Origin: Amphiura filiformis | Lineage: Eukaryota > Echinodermata > Ophiuroidea > Amphilepidida > Amphiuridae | Assembly: GCF_039555335.1 (NCBI RefSeq) | Contig: NC_092639.1 | Span: 32,520,353 to 32,584,352, forward strand | Direction of reading: 5' to 3' | DNA: 64,000 nucleotides | Part shown: positions 34,150 to 46,140 of the stretch, piece by piece | How the letters are laid out: each line of letters opens with the position of its first letter | Position numbering within the stretch: the first letter of the stretch is position 1 | Program-made: the position numbers and the translations under genes | The notes under the pieces: generated by a model | Database searches by the model: none | What the model saw: the letters and a program-made list of their open reading frames with translations, nothing else | What the model was told of the DNA's origin: nothing

Positions 34150-34575
34150 AAATCTAGTTATAATATTGCTAGGTCTTTTGTGAAACTTCATGTATATCTT
34201 CAATACAAAAGGTCAACATTTTCATATGATGGTTGGATTTGCCTCACAGCTACATGTACTCTTTAAAAAAGGAACAAGTTGGAACCCCTCAGGGTTCTTG
34301 ACCTTGACCCCTCAATGTACTTCAAGGAACCTCTAAAGGGTTTTCTAAGAGTGTATACTTATTAAGTACATATCATTACATTTATAAAGTTTACTTCGAG
34401 GACTGTTTAAAGTCAAAAATGTCAATTTTTAATAATTTGCCATAAAATTTGTATTATATCGCAAATAAAAATTAAAAAATCAAAATTATATGAAGGACAT
34501 TCATCGTATTCAGAATGCAATTTGGTGTGTTTAATGTGCTCTCAGGTCTCACAAAAAGAACTGTGCAAAATTGTG
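34150..34575. mobile_element. Long-TIR MITE, TTAAGGG family, partial copy
   Basis: Resembles the right half of 34734-35388 and 15153-15742 (ATATCTTCAATACAAAAGGT, TTTACTTCGAGGACTGTT, AATGTGCTCTCAGGTCTCAC). The left arm is missing or replaced. Confidence 0.65.
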
Positions 34576-34733
34576 TGACCAAACCCATAACAACGGAAAA
34601 TACCTGGTATAACCCCCTCCGTCCTCCGAACTAAAATATATCACATAGAGCAAGACAGACTGGTACATGACGACTGTACTATTTAAAAAAAAATTTCAAA
34701 CAGCACCAGTACTATCCTGATATTTCAAATCAA

Positions 34734-35388
34734 TTAAGGGAAGGGGTATGAACGTTTGGACAGTATTTATTGTGGGACATTAGAGCACATCAGACATATC
34801 GAATTGCATTCTGAATACGAAGAATGGCCTTCTGATATCAAATAATTTTGATTTTTGAAATTCGCAATGTAATACACATTTTATGGCAAATCATTAAAAT
34901 TGATATTTTTGATATTTAACAGTACTCGAAGTAAACTTTATAAATCTGATGATTTCTACCTAAAGTGTACGTAGGTGGAATGAAAAGCCGACGATCAATT
35001 GAAAATTTTGACCTTTCGTATTGAAGATATGGATTTTTTTCCCAAAACACCAAAAAAATTAGGTCTTTTTGAGAAAAAATCCATATCTTCAATATGAAAG
35101 GTCAAAATTTTCAATGTGATCGTCGGCTTTTCCTCCCAGCTACATACACTTTAAGACTATATCATTAAATTTATAAAATTTACTTCGAGGACTGTTATAT
35201 CTCAAAATGTGAAAATGTCAAATTTTAATAATTTGTCATAAAATTTGTATTATATCGTGAATTTCATAAAATGAAAATTATTTGATATCAGAAAGACATT
35301 CTTCGTATTCAGAATGCAATTCGATAGGTCTGATGTGCTCTCATGTCCCACAAAAATGCTGTCAAAACGCTCATTCCAGTTCCCTTAA
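34734..35388. mobile_element. Long-TIR MITE, TTAAGGG family, full copy
   Basis: A 655-bp foldback bounded by TTAAGGGAAGGGGTATGAAC and GCTCATTCCAGTTCCCTTAA. The arms are about 300 bp (TCAGACATATCGAATTGCAT against its complement). The TA inside TTAA could be the target duplication. Confidence 0.85.
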
Positions 35389-36309
35389 TACCATCTTAAT
35401 TATGGAGAAAAGGGTACACATTTCTACCCACACACACATGAACTATTGATGTCGTTTTCTAGCACCTAACTGACGACAATTGTGACGCAGTAATTGGGAA
35501 TGATTTAATCAGTAGTGATGTTAGAAAATACTTATTTCAATGGATATTTGTCTCGTCCAATACCCAGAATAATACAGAATCAAAATCGCGGCGTAATGTA
35601 GCATATAATTTATCACCATTTTTAGTGCACAAAATTTACCATATGTAGGCTACTATTTTGTGAAAACAACTCAGTATGGATACATCAGATAAAATATGTT
35701 ATAATATATTTTTTGTATCTAAAATGGAACTAGCTTTTAACATTGGTGGAAGGTAATGTAATAATGCTGTAGGTTATACACCACTAATAGGATATGAAAA
35801 GACTGCTTTAATATCACTGAAATTGACAAAGTTATATAGCCAATAAAGTACATTTTAGGGTTTGATGCTTCAAAATGGTATATATATATTTTCTCTCATT
35901 ATATGGCATATTTGTTGTAATATTACCAACATTCATACGCACGGCATCGGTTTTTAGTAAATATTCGCCCCATCATATAGTAACTTTCAGCTTCGAGGGC
36001 GCACTGCCATTTTAAGTGTTTACAGTTCAGTGCGTTAAAACAAGAAAAGTCTCAGGTCAACCTATGTTGAGTTTTTGATCATTTGGCATCTAAATCAGTT
36101 TCACCTGATATTAGTGGCATTTAACTGTGAGAGTTCTGAATATGAGAAAATTCCACCCGAAATTAGCTATTTTTCCATTGAAACCCGTGTAATAGATAAT
36201 TAGTGGTGTTGAACCTATAATAATGCCATATTGCTATGGTATTATAATTATTTTTATCCTTTCGCGTGACAATGTTATTTATCAGTAAAAATGACATGCT
36301 AATCTATGG
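35389..36309. other. Intron sequence, nothing recognised
   Basis: AT-rich; no exon or repeat could be supported. Confidence 0.35.
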
Positions 36310-36560
36310 TGAATAATACTCATCACGAGTATTTCAACATTCAATACCAAGGTTGTAGGTTCAAGCCAAGTAAGGAGCAAAACACTTTATTGCTCTTGTC
36401 TCACTCTACCCAGGTATAAAATGGGGAGCAGTAGTCATACCGGCGCCATTTTTGTTTCTCAGCCAATAGGTGTGATATATCCTAATGGTAGCGGAATAAA
36501 ATCAATGTAAAGCGCTTTGATATCCTTTGAACTATGGATATAAATGCCTACATTTTATTT
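36310..36560 (+). mobile_element. tRNA-derived SINE (probable), copy 2
   Basis: Contains a B-box-like GGTTCAAGCC at 36358-36367 and a degenerate upstream A box. Its tail (GGTAGCGGAATAAAAT, AAAGCGCTTTGA, ATATAAATGCC) resembles the 3' end of the clearer SINE at 42808-43202. It ends about 60 bp before the exon at 36620. Confidence 0.5.
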
Positions 36561-36619
36561 ATTTATCAAATTATTATATAGGCCAACTGATTTTTGTATT
36601 TTGTTTTTCATGTATCTAG

Positions 36620-36694
36620 TTACAACAAATACCACTACAGACCCCAGTAGGACGACGACGTCGCGTATGGAAACAGTATACACGATGATGGAGG
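36620..36694 (+). CDS. Mucin-like membrane protein, exon 4 (Thr-rich stalk)
   Basis: A 75-nt exon between acceptor TTTTTCATGTATCTAG and donor G|GTAAGAT, phase 1 at both ends. It codes TTNTTTDPSRTTTSRMETVY then TMME, again Thr-rich with a sequon. Composition, size and phase match exons 3 and 6, which supports one gene. The alternative, that it is an isolated chance frame, is less likely given the two strong splice sites. Confidence 0.6.
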
Positions 36695-36999
36695 GTAAGA
36701 TAATTACTATTTATTTATGTAAAATTGTAATCAAAATATTTTAATGACCATTGACTATAGCCTATCATTTCAAATTACATAAATTTTAAGAGCGATACAT
36801 AAATTCGTGGAATAGGGGAAAAGAGATTTATTATATAAGGCCACACAAAAAAATTGTTGGCTCTCGTTCGGAGGCATGAATTGATGAGAGAGTGAGGTCT
36901 TCAGTTCAATAAATATATAGATTTATTCGGTACGATGCCAATAATTTGAGATGCTATCTACGGTAGATAGCAATTATTTTAATAAATTTGTTATTATTT

Positions 37000-37971
37000 T
37001 TTCCCTTTCATGTCAAATTACCACTGTTAGTAGTTTGCGGTCTTTTCCGACAGTGCTCGAAGAACGAAGGAGGCCCTTTTCTTTTCAAATGTGAGATTAC
37101 AAACTGATCCTTGTTAAAAGATAAACTTATCTGATATGTTTAAAGTTTTCCTCAAGCATAAAAAATCTGACCAGGAAACCCAGAAATTGAGGCGGGAGGG
37201 AGAGAGAACCAAAATACAAATTGAGAATTTTCAGTTTTAAAACTGAATTCAGTTTTTTTAAGTCAAAATGTCCGTAACTTTATTTAATTTCAGCCTGTTT
37301 TTGGTATTTTTTGCCCAATTTCACGCGCATTTTTCAGGGTTTTTTTACAGGAAAGTTCGGTCTCATGCCTGATCGAAACCATATAGACTTTATCAAATTC
37401 AATTCTTCCTGCTGTTGGCTGAAAACGCTCAGTACCTGCATACATTAACCTGATTTTTTATATTGAAATAACACAACATTTTAATGCATAATACTTAATA
37501 GCCTAAAGAGTAAGTTGTACAAACAAACTTGGTATTAATGACTTAGCTGTAAGCTAACTTAAGCCAAGGAATTGTATAATATTGGTTGTCATGGTTATGG
37601 TGTAAAAATAGGATTAAGGGGATCGAACACAATTATTCATATATTTTTAGAAGCCGTGTTGAGACCACGAGGAAAGGATTTATTTTTAACAACGTGTATT
37701 TATATTTTCTTTACTGTAAAAAATGATTTCAGGCATGAGAATACATTTTAATGAAAAAACAGGAAAATTCTGAAAAAAAAAAACCCAGTCCAGGAAAAGT
37801 GCATAAAATATGACAAAAATGCTCAAAACGGGCTAAAAAGAAATAAAAATGAGGAAATTTGGGCAAAGAAGAAAAAAATTGTCCTTAGTGTTGGTCTCTG
37901 TGTCACCGTTCAATCGTTTTGCATATTGTTAATGTCCCTTTTGTTTTCTTTCTTTGCATTTCTCTCCACAG
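37000..37971. other. Intron with a foldback repeat
   Basis: Inverted segments GGTCTCATGCCTGATC (37360s) and TTTCAGGCATGAGAAT (37730s) mark a foldback of about 0.5 kb. Its interior (GGAAAAGTGCATAAA, GGGCTAAAAAGAAATAAA) resembles 44225-44345 and 62290-62440. No exon apart from that at 37972. Confidence 0.45.
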
Positions 37972-38010
37972 TAACAGATTTTCAAACCGAAATCGCCACC
38001 GAAATTTCAG
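37972..38010 (+). CDS. Mucin-like membrane protein, exon 5 (stalk micro-exon)
   Basis: A 39-nt exon after a very strong polypyrimidine acceptor (TTTCTTTGCATTTCTCTCCACAG) and before donor G|GTATCTA. Phase 1 at both ends, coding TDFQTEIATEIS. The donor is weaker than its neighbours', and the exon is small, so it may be alternative. In-frame symmetry means inclusion or skipping leaves the rest of the protein intact. Confidence 0.48.
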
Positions 38011-38648
38011 GTATCTATATAACTTATTTGTATTATATAATTTTGAATAGGTGCATGACTTATTTGATATTTATAGTATTTAAACATATTTTGAACAAAA
38101 TAATACAGATCTATATTTCTGAATAATTACTCGGCATAAAAATGAAATGATAGTTTATATGTTGGTATGTGAGAAATTATAGTAATAAAGCATAAGCTAA
38201 TACTCATCAATATGCGGGTATCCAATGTATGGTTCAGCACACAGAATCGCACGTGATAGTAATATTTTTGCAACATAAAAAGTGATTAGGTATCGGTATG
38301 TCATTTTTATTTAATAAAATGCATATAATTATCATCATGCAATAATATGTATCAATATGTTTTATTATTATTCAAATTTAGCAAAATATTTTAATCTAAA
38401 AGGATTTTAATCAACGTTAATTCTATGTTTCTTCGTATTAGTTGCAATGTTTCAGTCCAGTTCAGCGTAGTTCAATTCTTCAATATTTGTTCTTTATGCT
38501 GGTCATTTTAAAATTATAGTGGGAGATGAGAGAAAAAAAAGAAGAAAAAAGGGAGATCTCAATTAATTAAATGAAAACGTTTTTATCAATTTGAAAAGGT
38601 ATTATCAGTGTCAGTGATCCCAGCAAAAGAGTAAACAAATTATTTATT

Positions 38649-39060
38649 ATAGAATAGCTTAAGGGTAGACTAGGTATTGTTGGTCGAAGCAGCCAAAAAA
38701 ATCAAATCGATTTTCATTATCTAAATCAATATATATTCAGTATTAAAAAACACTTTGATGCTTTGCCAAAGTTTCTACAAATCATATTCTTGCTTGATTT
38801 ATACTTTGAAAACTTGCTTGATTTATATTGTTGAAAATGAGTTATGTACGTTTTACAAAAGTATTGTTTCAGCCCTCTTTACAACATAACTCAAGAACCA
38901 CAGCACCTACTAAAGTATATCTGTGATATTTGAAATCTTCTATACACTCGCTATGAAATGATTAATGCAATTTTTTGCTAAAGCTCACTACCATTTGCAA
39001 GATGCCGTGAACTACCAAACTGCAACAGTTTTAAATAGTTGCTAACCTTAAAAGTGAAGG
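38649..39060 (+). repeat. Dispersed repeat TTAAGGGTAGACTAGGTATTG, copy 1
   Basis: Aligns over most of its length with 48773-49135 (GTTGGTCGAAGCAGCC; CAGCCCTCTTTACAACATAA; CAAGATGCCGTGAACTACCA). Noncoding interspersed element. Confidence 0.72.
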
Positions 39061-40662
39061 ATGAATCAATAAAATTATCATCATTTTTGCACAATCAAAA
39101 ATGGCAACAAGGAAGAAAACGACAGTAATGGATAAAAAAATGAATCTCCATTCAATCACATGAAGCGAAAGTGTCCGCCTGGACAAACGTCCTATGTGAC
39201 ATTTTACCCTTACTAATTATTACCCTTGTTAGCACACCCATCCTTTCCGCAAAATGTCTAAATTAATGTTTGATGGGGGTTTTTTAGACTTTCTTATTTA
39301 GCGAATCAGTGAAGGGCAAAAATGAGATATCAAATTTCTTCTCCGATCTTACAAGAATGCGTTACAAATATATATGAATCTAAGCAAACTTGTTTTGTAA
39401 TTAAATCGCTCCATATCACCAGAAATCACCAATATCACAAACTCCCAGTCACAGTTCTCTACTGCACGTATTGTTACCATGGCAAAGTCCTCTACTGATG
39501 CCTCGAGTAGGTCCGTTTATCTTTGAAATGTCACTTGCGTCACCCTCTTATCATTATTTAATACGAGTATGATTGCCTTCTGCTATATGTTTAAAAAGAA
39601 ATATGCCTCTGGCAAATTTTTATTGCGATTTTTATTTGGTAAATAGACACTGCTTCTGTTGCGTTTTAAATAGACTCTGCAACATGGGTGTAAAACGATT
39701 CTATAATTATGCATTCCAGACTATCCCAACAAAAACAGAAACTGTTTTGTTTGTTAAATCATTTCCATGGAGATGGTGTACCATGTGCTGTAATTAAATA
39801 TATTAAAGGATTGGATTTTAGTTTATAAACTGACAAAGTACAAGAATAATGCTTGAACTTCATGATTTAATTGATGTCTATGCGCACGTTGTACTGTAGT
39901 TTACGTACGACGACTGGTAGTAGCTATCTACCGTAGACGAAAGTATATTCACATACGAACATTTGAGATATTTTCAACCGGAATATAGTTTGTTTGCTAT
40001 AAATCTGTAAGTTGTGTATTCATGGTATTTATTCTTGAAAAGCTCTCGGAGCATATTATTTTGAAGGAATCTAAACTTCGCTGGTTTGTACGTAGGATTT
40101 ATCTTTTTTTCTTTTTCTGCAATATTACAATGTAGCTGTATAGTTCAATTTAGTACAGGTATTGAACACAATTTATAAATACGTTCTGATTTAGTTAGCA
40201 AGTGTTCTATTGCCTGAAACATTTCAATTTCAATTTATTATTTCCCATATTAAAAACAATACATCAAAACGACAAACAATAGTCAAAACCTTATTAAAAC
40301 CATTACTGAATACAATGATACTCAGCTGATTTACAAGTGTAATGCTGTTTTTGAAAAATGCTAATAAATAAGTCTGATCCTTCAATTTTGATGAGTAATG
40401 TAAATTTTAATTTCTGTAAGTTTTATTTATTCAAATTCACATTAAACCCTTTTAAATATTCGACTGTCTAAATTGATGTTTTAAAAGATAGTTCAGGAAA
40501 GGCAAATCGATCATAAGACAGGGTGTTAGAGAATAAATGATGGCCCGGAATGGTGTGAAATAGTTATTGGAATAAATTAACCCCATGTCAGCGGCTACAT
40601 ATACATTTTCTGAAACTAAAATATTGCTAAATGTTTTACTATTTTTTTACTTTTGCTTTTAG
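39061..40662. other. Intron sequence
   Basis: AT-rich. Contains one variant of the minisatellite palindrome (CTATCTACCGTAGACG at about 39923). No supported exon. Confidence 0.35.
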
Positions 40663-40740
40663 AATATGAAGATGATAGCAGTAACACAACAGATACAACA
40701 GATACAACAGAAGACACAAAAAAGAAAGGTTTTCCAAATG
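40663..40740 (+). CDS. Mucin-like membrane protein, exon 6 (acidic/Thr juxtamembrane)
   Basis: A 78-nt exon between acceptor TTTTTACTTTTGCTTTTAG and donor G|GTAAGTAC, phase 1 at both ends. It codes YEDDSSNTTDTTDTTEDTKK then KGFPN. The acidic Thr-Asp repeats (TTDTTDTT) end in a basic KKK and lead directly, through a phase-1 junction, into the transmembrane exon 530 bp downstream. It would be the membrane-proximal part of the ectodomain. Both splice sites are near consensus. Confidence 0.66.
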
Positions 40741-40977
40741 GTAAGTACAATATCTTGTTAAAATAAGAATGACTATGTGCCATTAATTAATAAATTAGTT
40801 AAATGAAGATCTATAGCCGATCAAGATTTAATTAGTACACATATGTTTTAGAAAAGGTGTGTAGGGAGATGTGTGGCAGAATTGGCTGCATTTTAGGCCT
40901 TCAGAGCTTTCTTTTAACTGGTTTAAAGAAGGGGTGCTCTATCAAAATGTTGTCCAAAAATCTGGGAAAAGTGTCAA

Positions 40978-41161
40978 CTATTATTCCAGTTGGAATCCAT
41001 ACACCCCTATGGAAGACATGGCCTTAATCTCCCACACAAGGCGGTGTGGATGTCGATGGCGTTACATGAATTCGTGACTCTATTTGAAATTGACACCCTC
41101 TGTGTGGGAGATTAAGGTCATGTCTTCCATAGGGGTTTATGAATTTCATCTGGAATAGCCC
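40978..41161. mobile_element. MITE, ATTCCAGTTGAAATCCATAC family, copy 2
   Basis: Inverted termini TTATTCCAGTTGGAATCCAT and ATTTCATCTGGAATAGCC; inner arms CCCTATGGAAGACATGGCCT and its complement. Homologous to 12252-12424. In the 530-bp intron between exons 6 and 7. Confidence 0.8.
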
Positions 41162-41270
41162 ATTGCAATTCATTACAAATAAAAAAATGCTCAAAAATGA
41201 TATTAAATGACAATGAACTTGGATTTCTTCAAATGGTAATTAATATTGATTGTGATCTCTTTGTTTTCAG

Positions 41271-41358
41271 TTATTTTCCCCATTGTTATCTTTGGAGTCA
41301 TATTTCTTCTATTAATTCTGGTAATCGCCTTAACGTATCTGATAGTTGCTGTAATGAG
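41271..41358 (+). CDS. Mucin-like membrane protein, exon 7 (transmembrane)
   Basis: An 88-nt exon from acceptor TTTGTTTTCAG (phase 1) to donor AG|GTAAGAC (phase 2). It codes a continuous hydrophobic span, VIFPIVIFGVIFLLLILVIA then LTYLIVAVM, ending in an Arg completed by exon 8. This is a classic single-pass transmembrane helix with a basic stop-transfer (R-T-K), so the N-terminal side with the signal peptide is outside. The change from phase 1 to phase 2 here, matched by exon 8, is strong evidence for the join. Confidence 0.7.
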
Positions 41359-41496
41359 GTAAGACAATACATGTCAAGGGTGTAGGGCAAGAAAGCCCCA
41401 TCTGCAATAGCTGCCAGGTGTCATATGTATACAATATATAATGCAGAAATGTTCAAATGTCTATAGGGCAGCTATTACAGATAGGGCCTTCTTGCA

Positions 41497-41839
41497 TTAA
41501 GGGAGTACTACACCCCTGCCCAATTTTGTACCTATTTTTGCATTTTTCTCAAAAATTATAAAGCATTGATGACAAGTAAGATATTTATATTAGGCAAGGG
41601 CTACAACTACTGCACTGGAAATTTTATTTCGGCACAGACAACAATTGTGGAGTTACAGTCAAAAATGAGGGAAAACCAATAATATTTAATCAATAAATCA
41701 ATAACTACTTGCCTTGAGTTGCTGAATTTTCAGTGCAGTAGTTGTAGTCCTTGCCCCTATAATATACATATCTTACTTGTCACCAATGCGCTATAATTTT
41801 GAGAAAATTGCAAAATTGGCCAGGTGTAGTACCCCTTAA
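41497..41839. mobile_element. MITE, TTAAGGGGGTACTACACCCC family, copy 2
   Basis: A 343-bp element from TTAAGGGAGTACTACACCCC to AGGTGTAGTACCCCTTAA, colinear with 19975-20331 and slightly more decayed at its right end. Confidence 0.85.
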
Positions 41840-42105
41840 CACCCCAATATTCAATCCTTTGTTTGCAATAACAAACTAAGGTTTTAAAAAATATGTTAAA
41901 AAAGAGGTTTAAAAAAAAACACTGAGTATTACATGATGGTGAACAACACCTTTTATATCTCAAATCTATATTTAAAAAAAGCATATACCATTGTGTATGA
42001 TGCATATTGGATCTTACTGGAGAATATTACAATTTTATGATAATCTGATCCACTCAAGTCAAAAATCTTGAAATTGAGTTATTACTATTTCTAACTTGCT
42101 TTATA

Positions 42106-42329
42106 CAGGGTGTATCAAAATGATTGGTACCCATCAATAATTGATGTTTATTGAAGTCTGCCTCTTCCAAATGCAACATTGGATACTTTGAAATGTTCAG
42201 AATGTATAGTTTATGACTTGTTATACAATTAATATACAAATAATTTGCATCTTACGTTGAATTTTGATGTGTCCGACTCATCCATTATGAATGAAAATTG
42301 ATGGGTACCAATCATTTTGATACAACTTG
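42106..42329. mobile_element. Tc1/mariner-type MITE, copy 2
   Basis: A 224-bp element with CAGGGTGTATCAAAATGATT and AATCATTTTGATACAACTTG termini, bounded by TA at 42104-42105 and 42330-42331. Homologous to 14817-15042. Confidence 0.82.
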
Positions 42330-42807
42330 TAGTACTGAATGTTGAATTCTCCACATACCTGGCATACTGGGTTGAAATTTTGTGACCTTTTTATATGTTA
42401 ATTTTCTTGTTTTTGTTGCAATTTTGTTCCTTATAGTTTTGCCTACATCTCAATTTCATTATTGTCTACTTTGGTCTGATTTGATCAAATCACGTAGGCA
42501 TTGCTGCAATAAATATGAGGGTCCATGACAGAACTTGGTCCGTCATGAGTCTGACCATGACAGACCCGGGTCTGTGACACTAGACCATTCTGATACAGTA
42601 CCAGATCTGGGTCATTCATGGTCAGACCCTTGATGAACAAGGGTCTGTCACAGACCTGCAAATTTATCATTGCAGGCATGAATCTGCATGACCATGTGGA
42701 AAACATTGCACAGCCTTTAATATCAAACCATGTAATGCATCAAGTCTTACTTGTTAATCATGTTCATAAAAGTTGCAAAACATCGGGTCCAAAGACAGAG
42801 TACATGG

Positions 42808-43202
42808 AAAAGAGAGTTGGCTCAGTGGTTGTTCCTCACCTTGCATCACTGAGTCCCGGGTTCAAGCCCCAGCCATACCCAAGTACTGTATGTGCACTTT
42901 GTTTATCCTGATCCATGATCGCTCTCGCAGGTTTTCTCCGGGATCTCCGGTTTCCTCCCATTTCAGAATCGGTGATTAGTTGTTTGGTTATCAAAAACAT
43001 CCTTCACCCAATGGAATTTGGGGAGCTGCACAGACAAATTGGTGGATGTTGAAATCTAAATGCGGATAGTTTGCGCCGGATTTGGATGCAACCCGCCTAG
43101 TTGATGTGAGCTGATTCTGATGATTCACCAGTGGCAGCAAAATTACAGCGGTTTGAATCCTCTTGGAAAATGCGCTATATAAATCCAATTTTTATTATTG
43201 TA
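42808..43202 (+). mobile_element. tRNA-derived SINE, copy 1
   Basis: About 395 bp. The tRNA-like head has an A box (TTGGCTCAGTGG, 42817-42828) and a B box (GGTTCAAGCCC, 42859-42869), the internal RNA polymerase III promoter. A central TTTTCTCCGGGATCTCCGGT/TTCCTCCCAT stretch follows. The tail GCGCTATATAAATCC ends in TTTTTATTATTG. It is not a functional tRNA, as the acceptor-stem complement is absent. It ends 56 bp before exon 8 of the mucin-like gene. Confidence 0.8.
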
Positions 43203-43258
43203 ACACCCACAAATTGTATGCATCATTATTCAATGGTGTTACATTTTTTATTTCACAG

Positions 43259-43442
43259 GACAAAGATGGGCTTGGCCAGTACATATAACTTAACAGCAGG
43301 AGCTGCTGCATCAGCTGATACAAATGGACACAAGAACCCGGCATTTGACGATGGCGAGATTGCAGGTGACATGACACAGAATGGTGGGCTACGCCAAATC
43401 AAAATTGAAATGAATAAAGAAGACACATTAACACCATTATGA
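43259..43442 (+). CDS. Mucin-like membrane protein, exon 8 (cytoplasmic tail, stop)
   Basis: The acceptor TTTATTTCACAG is followed by one base completing AGG (Arg) from exon 7, then 60 codons and TGA. The tail starts TKMGLASTYNLTAGAAASAD. It contains NGHKNPAFDDGE, where NPAF fits an NPxF-type adaptor/endocytosis motif. It ends MNKEDTLTPL. With exons 1-7 the coding length is 678 nt: 225 residues and a stop, an exact multiple of three across seven inferred junctions. GCAG|GTGACA at 43362-43371 is an internal donor (phase 1) that would splice to the exon at 45685 and replace the last 25 residues. Confidence 0.7.
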
Positions 43443-45684
43443 ATAGATTTTGATAAATGAATCAAGGGTATTTTTATATGATGTACAAAAGTGGCGTAAT
43501 GGGTGAAATTCAAAATTGTCAAAGTTGTCCCACATACCCACTCCCTAGACTTCACTGGGACAATTCCACACACATACACATATCCACAAAATGTTTGAAA
43601 ATTTGAATATTTTGAGAAATGCTTTATTAGTAACACCATTTTGAATATATTTACAATTCATTCAGGGTACTTTTATAATGATGCATGTAATGTGGCATAC
43701 CTTGCAAAATTTCCATGAGTGAGACAAAATTATCCTGACCCTCTCCCAGGACTGGGATACACACAAATTTGCCATTTTTTAAAGCAAATATGAGGTTAGT
43801 TTTGAGCTAAAATAGGCCTAAAATGCAAGGTTGATATATATGCCACTGGATGTGTGGCGGAAACTGTGCCATACTTTGAATACATGATATCAAAAGATAT
43901 TAACATAAGATAGTCTTAAAGACCGTTTCAGCAACACATGTTGCCTTATTCACCTCTGTGGGCAATTGGGGGTTCCCAACTTTCTTTGGAATCAAACCCC
44001 ATTTTTTTGAGATTTGGGCTGCTAACAACTATGTGGCAGTGGGTAGTTGTACAACTAAAATGTGAACAAAAACTGAGGAACAGAGCACATACAGGGTATC
44101 CACATTTACAAACTGTCAAAATGACTAACAATAGTTAGACTCCAAAAAACCGTTCCAGGTGAGCGAAAAATAGTGTAGTGTTGAAGTTAAAACTTTAATT
44201 CATCCGAAAAACCTATTTAGTGCGAATCAGGCATGGGACTACGCATTTATGAAAAAGTCTGGAAAAGCCCGTAAAATTGGGCAAAAACACCTGAAAATGG
44301 GCTGAAAATAAATAAAACTGCAGGAATTTTGACATCAAAAAAGACTGGTTCCAGAGTTTTGGCTGGAAGTGCTCATTCCTGGTGAATATATGATCAAAGT
44401 TGGTGTGTAAAAGTCTAGTTGGTGATTCCTAGAAACCAAGAGATTGATTTGAACCAAGTTCAAATATTTTTTCTTCATTTTATACCTTTTGTAATTATTC
44501 CAATTAGTGTTGCATTTAATTCCAATTGACATTGCATTTTGTCTGTGCTCTAAGATCCATTCATCTCCCCATTTATTTTCTATCCTTTTGCTTCTTGCAT
44601 TTGCACATTTAGGCTTTCTACACAAATTTACTATTTTCATGGAATCACCAAAAGACAACACCCAGATGTTATTTTTAGAGCTACATGTAGATGCATATAG
44701 CCTATACTATTGAAAGTGCAATTATTATAACCCATGTGCTTATACAACTATCATATGCCTTTATATTGCTAGCCTCTATATACAGCCTTTTATCATGGTA
44801 CATCGTCTGAAAAAAAAATCATCACATAGTTGCATTAATTGATAGTATTAGTAACCTTTGCTGTGCCTTAAACCATATACTATAAATATTACACTGGTCA
44901 TTGTAGATAACCAAGTCAAAACTTGTATTATGTAACATGATCTGATCTACTCAGAGCAAAGTCAGAAATATTGAAATCCTTATTTTTGCCTATATCTCAA
45001 TTTCATTATTGCTAACTTTGGTCTGCTTAGATCATGTCACATATTGGTACTGATTTCTTTGATCATAGGAGTCATGTATGTGGTGCAGTAAGCCACAATC
45101 ATGGCCAAATGTTCAACTGTGTTCATAGAAGCATACTATATCTCTAACACACCAGTTTATTTCACAGAAATGTGCACCATAGATTGATCCTAACAGTTTC
45201 TTGAGGGCCTCATTCCCATCAGATTGTCATGGTTGTAGCATCAGAAAATGTGTAGAATTTTAACCCTGCTAGTGCTACTTGCTGATTGGTTACAAGAAGA
45301 CTATTAATTATGATTTATTGAGCCAATCAGCAACATGGTATTAATGGAAGTGCTGAATAGGATTGAGCTTGAAATATTTAGAAGCTGCATTTTAATCACT
45401 CAGAAGAATAAATTCCACAAGTAACCAATCAGAAATCTTGTAAGACAGACATTAGTTCTCGGGTGGGGGTGGGGGGTGGGGTGGGGAGGGTTTAACAGTA
45501 ACACTGCAGCAAACTTGCATCTGCATGTGTCACATCAAAATAAGATGCACAAATGTTGTAGTATGCTGGGCTTAAATCCATTTTCATCCATTAAATTGAA
45601 ACTAAGTTTAGGTTTCATATTTTAATGTATTTTATCACATCATAATTCAATATTGTATTTTTTACATTTCAAATATGAATATAG
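43443..45684. other. 3' UTR or intron sequence
   Basis: If exon 8 is terminal this holds its 3' UTR; an ATAAATAAAAC string near 44307 is a possible polyadenylation signal. 44225-44345 is a repeat shared with 37730-37870 and 62290-62440. A G-rich run (45461-45490) has six G-tracts of three or more. No further exon before 45685. Confidence 0.4.
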
Positions 45685-45828
45685 ATCGTGTTAATCCGAT
45701 AGCATGGAATAACTCACGAAAAGTCTTGAAGAGCATGAGATCAGTAGATACTTCGGAGAATTTTTTGAATCGAGCCAGAGATCAGCAAATCTCTGTTCCT
45801 CCCGCAAATCCAAGAGCATCCTCTTATG
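45685..45828 (+). CDS. Possible alternative tail exon of mucin-like protein
   Basis: A 144-nt open exon, acceptor ATATGAATATAG and donor G|GTAAATC, phase 1 at both ends. It codes RVNPIAWNNSRKVLKSMRSV, DTSENFLNRARDQQISVPPA, NPRASSY. It lacks the hydrophobic or Thr-rich character of the upstream exons and looks like cytoplasmic sequence. It fits in frame after the internal phase-1 donor of exon 8 (43365|43366), giving an Asp at the junction. It could instead belong to another gene. Its downstream partner is uncertain; 51816-51850 is one candidate. Confidence 0.5.
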
Positions 45829-46140
45829 GTAAATCAATTAAATGTTAGCAATTTTTTGGTTATATAACACACAATTCTTTCACTTCCATCAGGCACAGTT
45901 TGTTTTGTAACCATGGAAACGCAACTATAAATTTATACAGCATTTTCATGCACGTGCAAAATTTATTCACTCTTATAATATAAAATGACTAAAAATCAAT
46001 TCTTGTCATTATAAAAAAATGCAGTATTTTGAATATAAATGACTGATGTCAATAAAATCAGGAGTGATTTAATTATGCAATTTTAGCGCACCCACTCCTC
46101 ACAAAACATATTTATTATAATATCAATTCACAGTACCACA

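Noticed and set aside
42808-42880. A tRNA gene
   Set aside because: A and B boxes are present, but the cloverleaf arms are not complementary and the sequence continues as a SINE body and tail.
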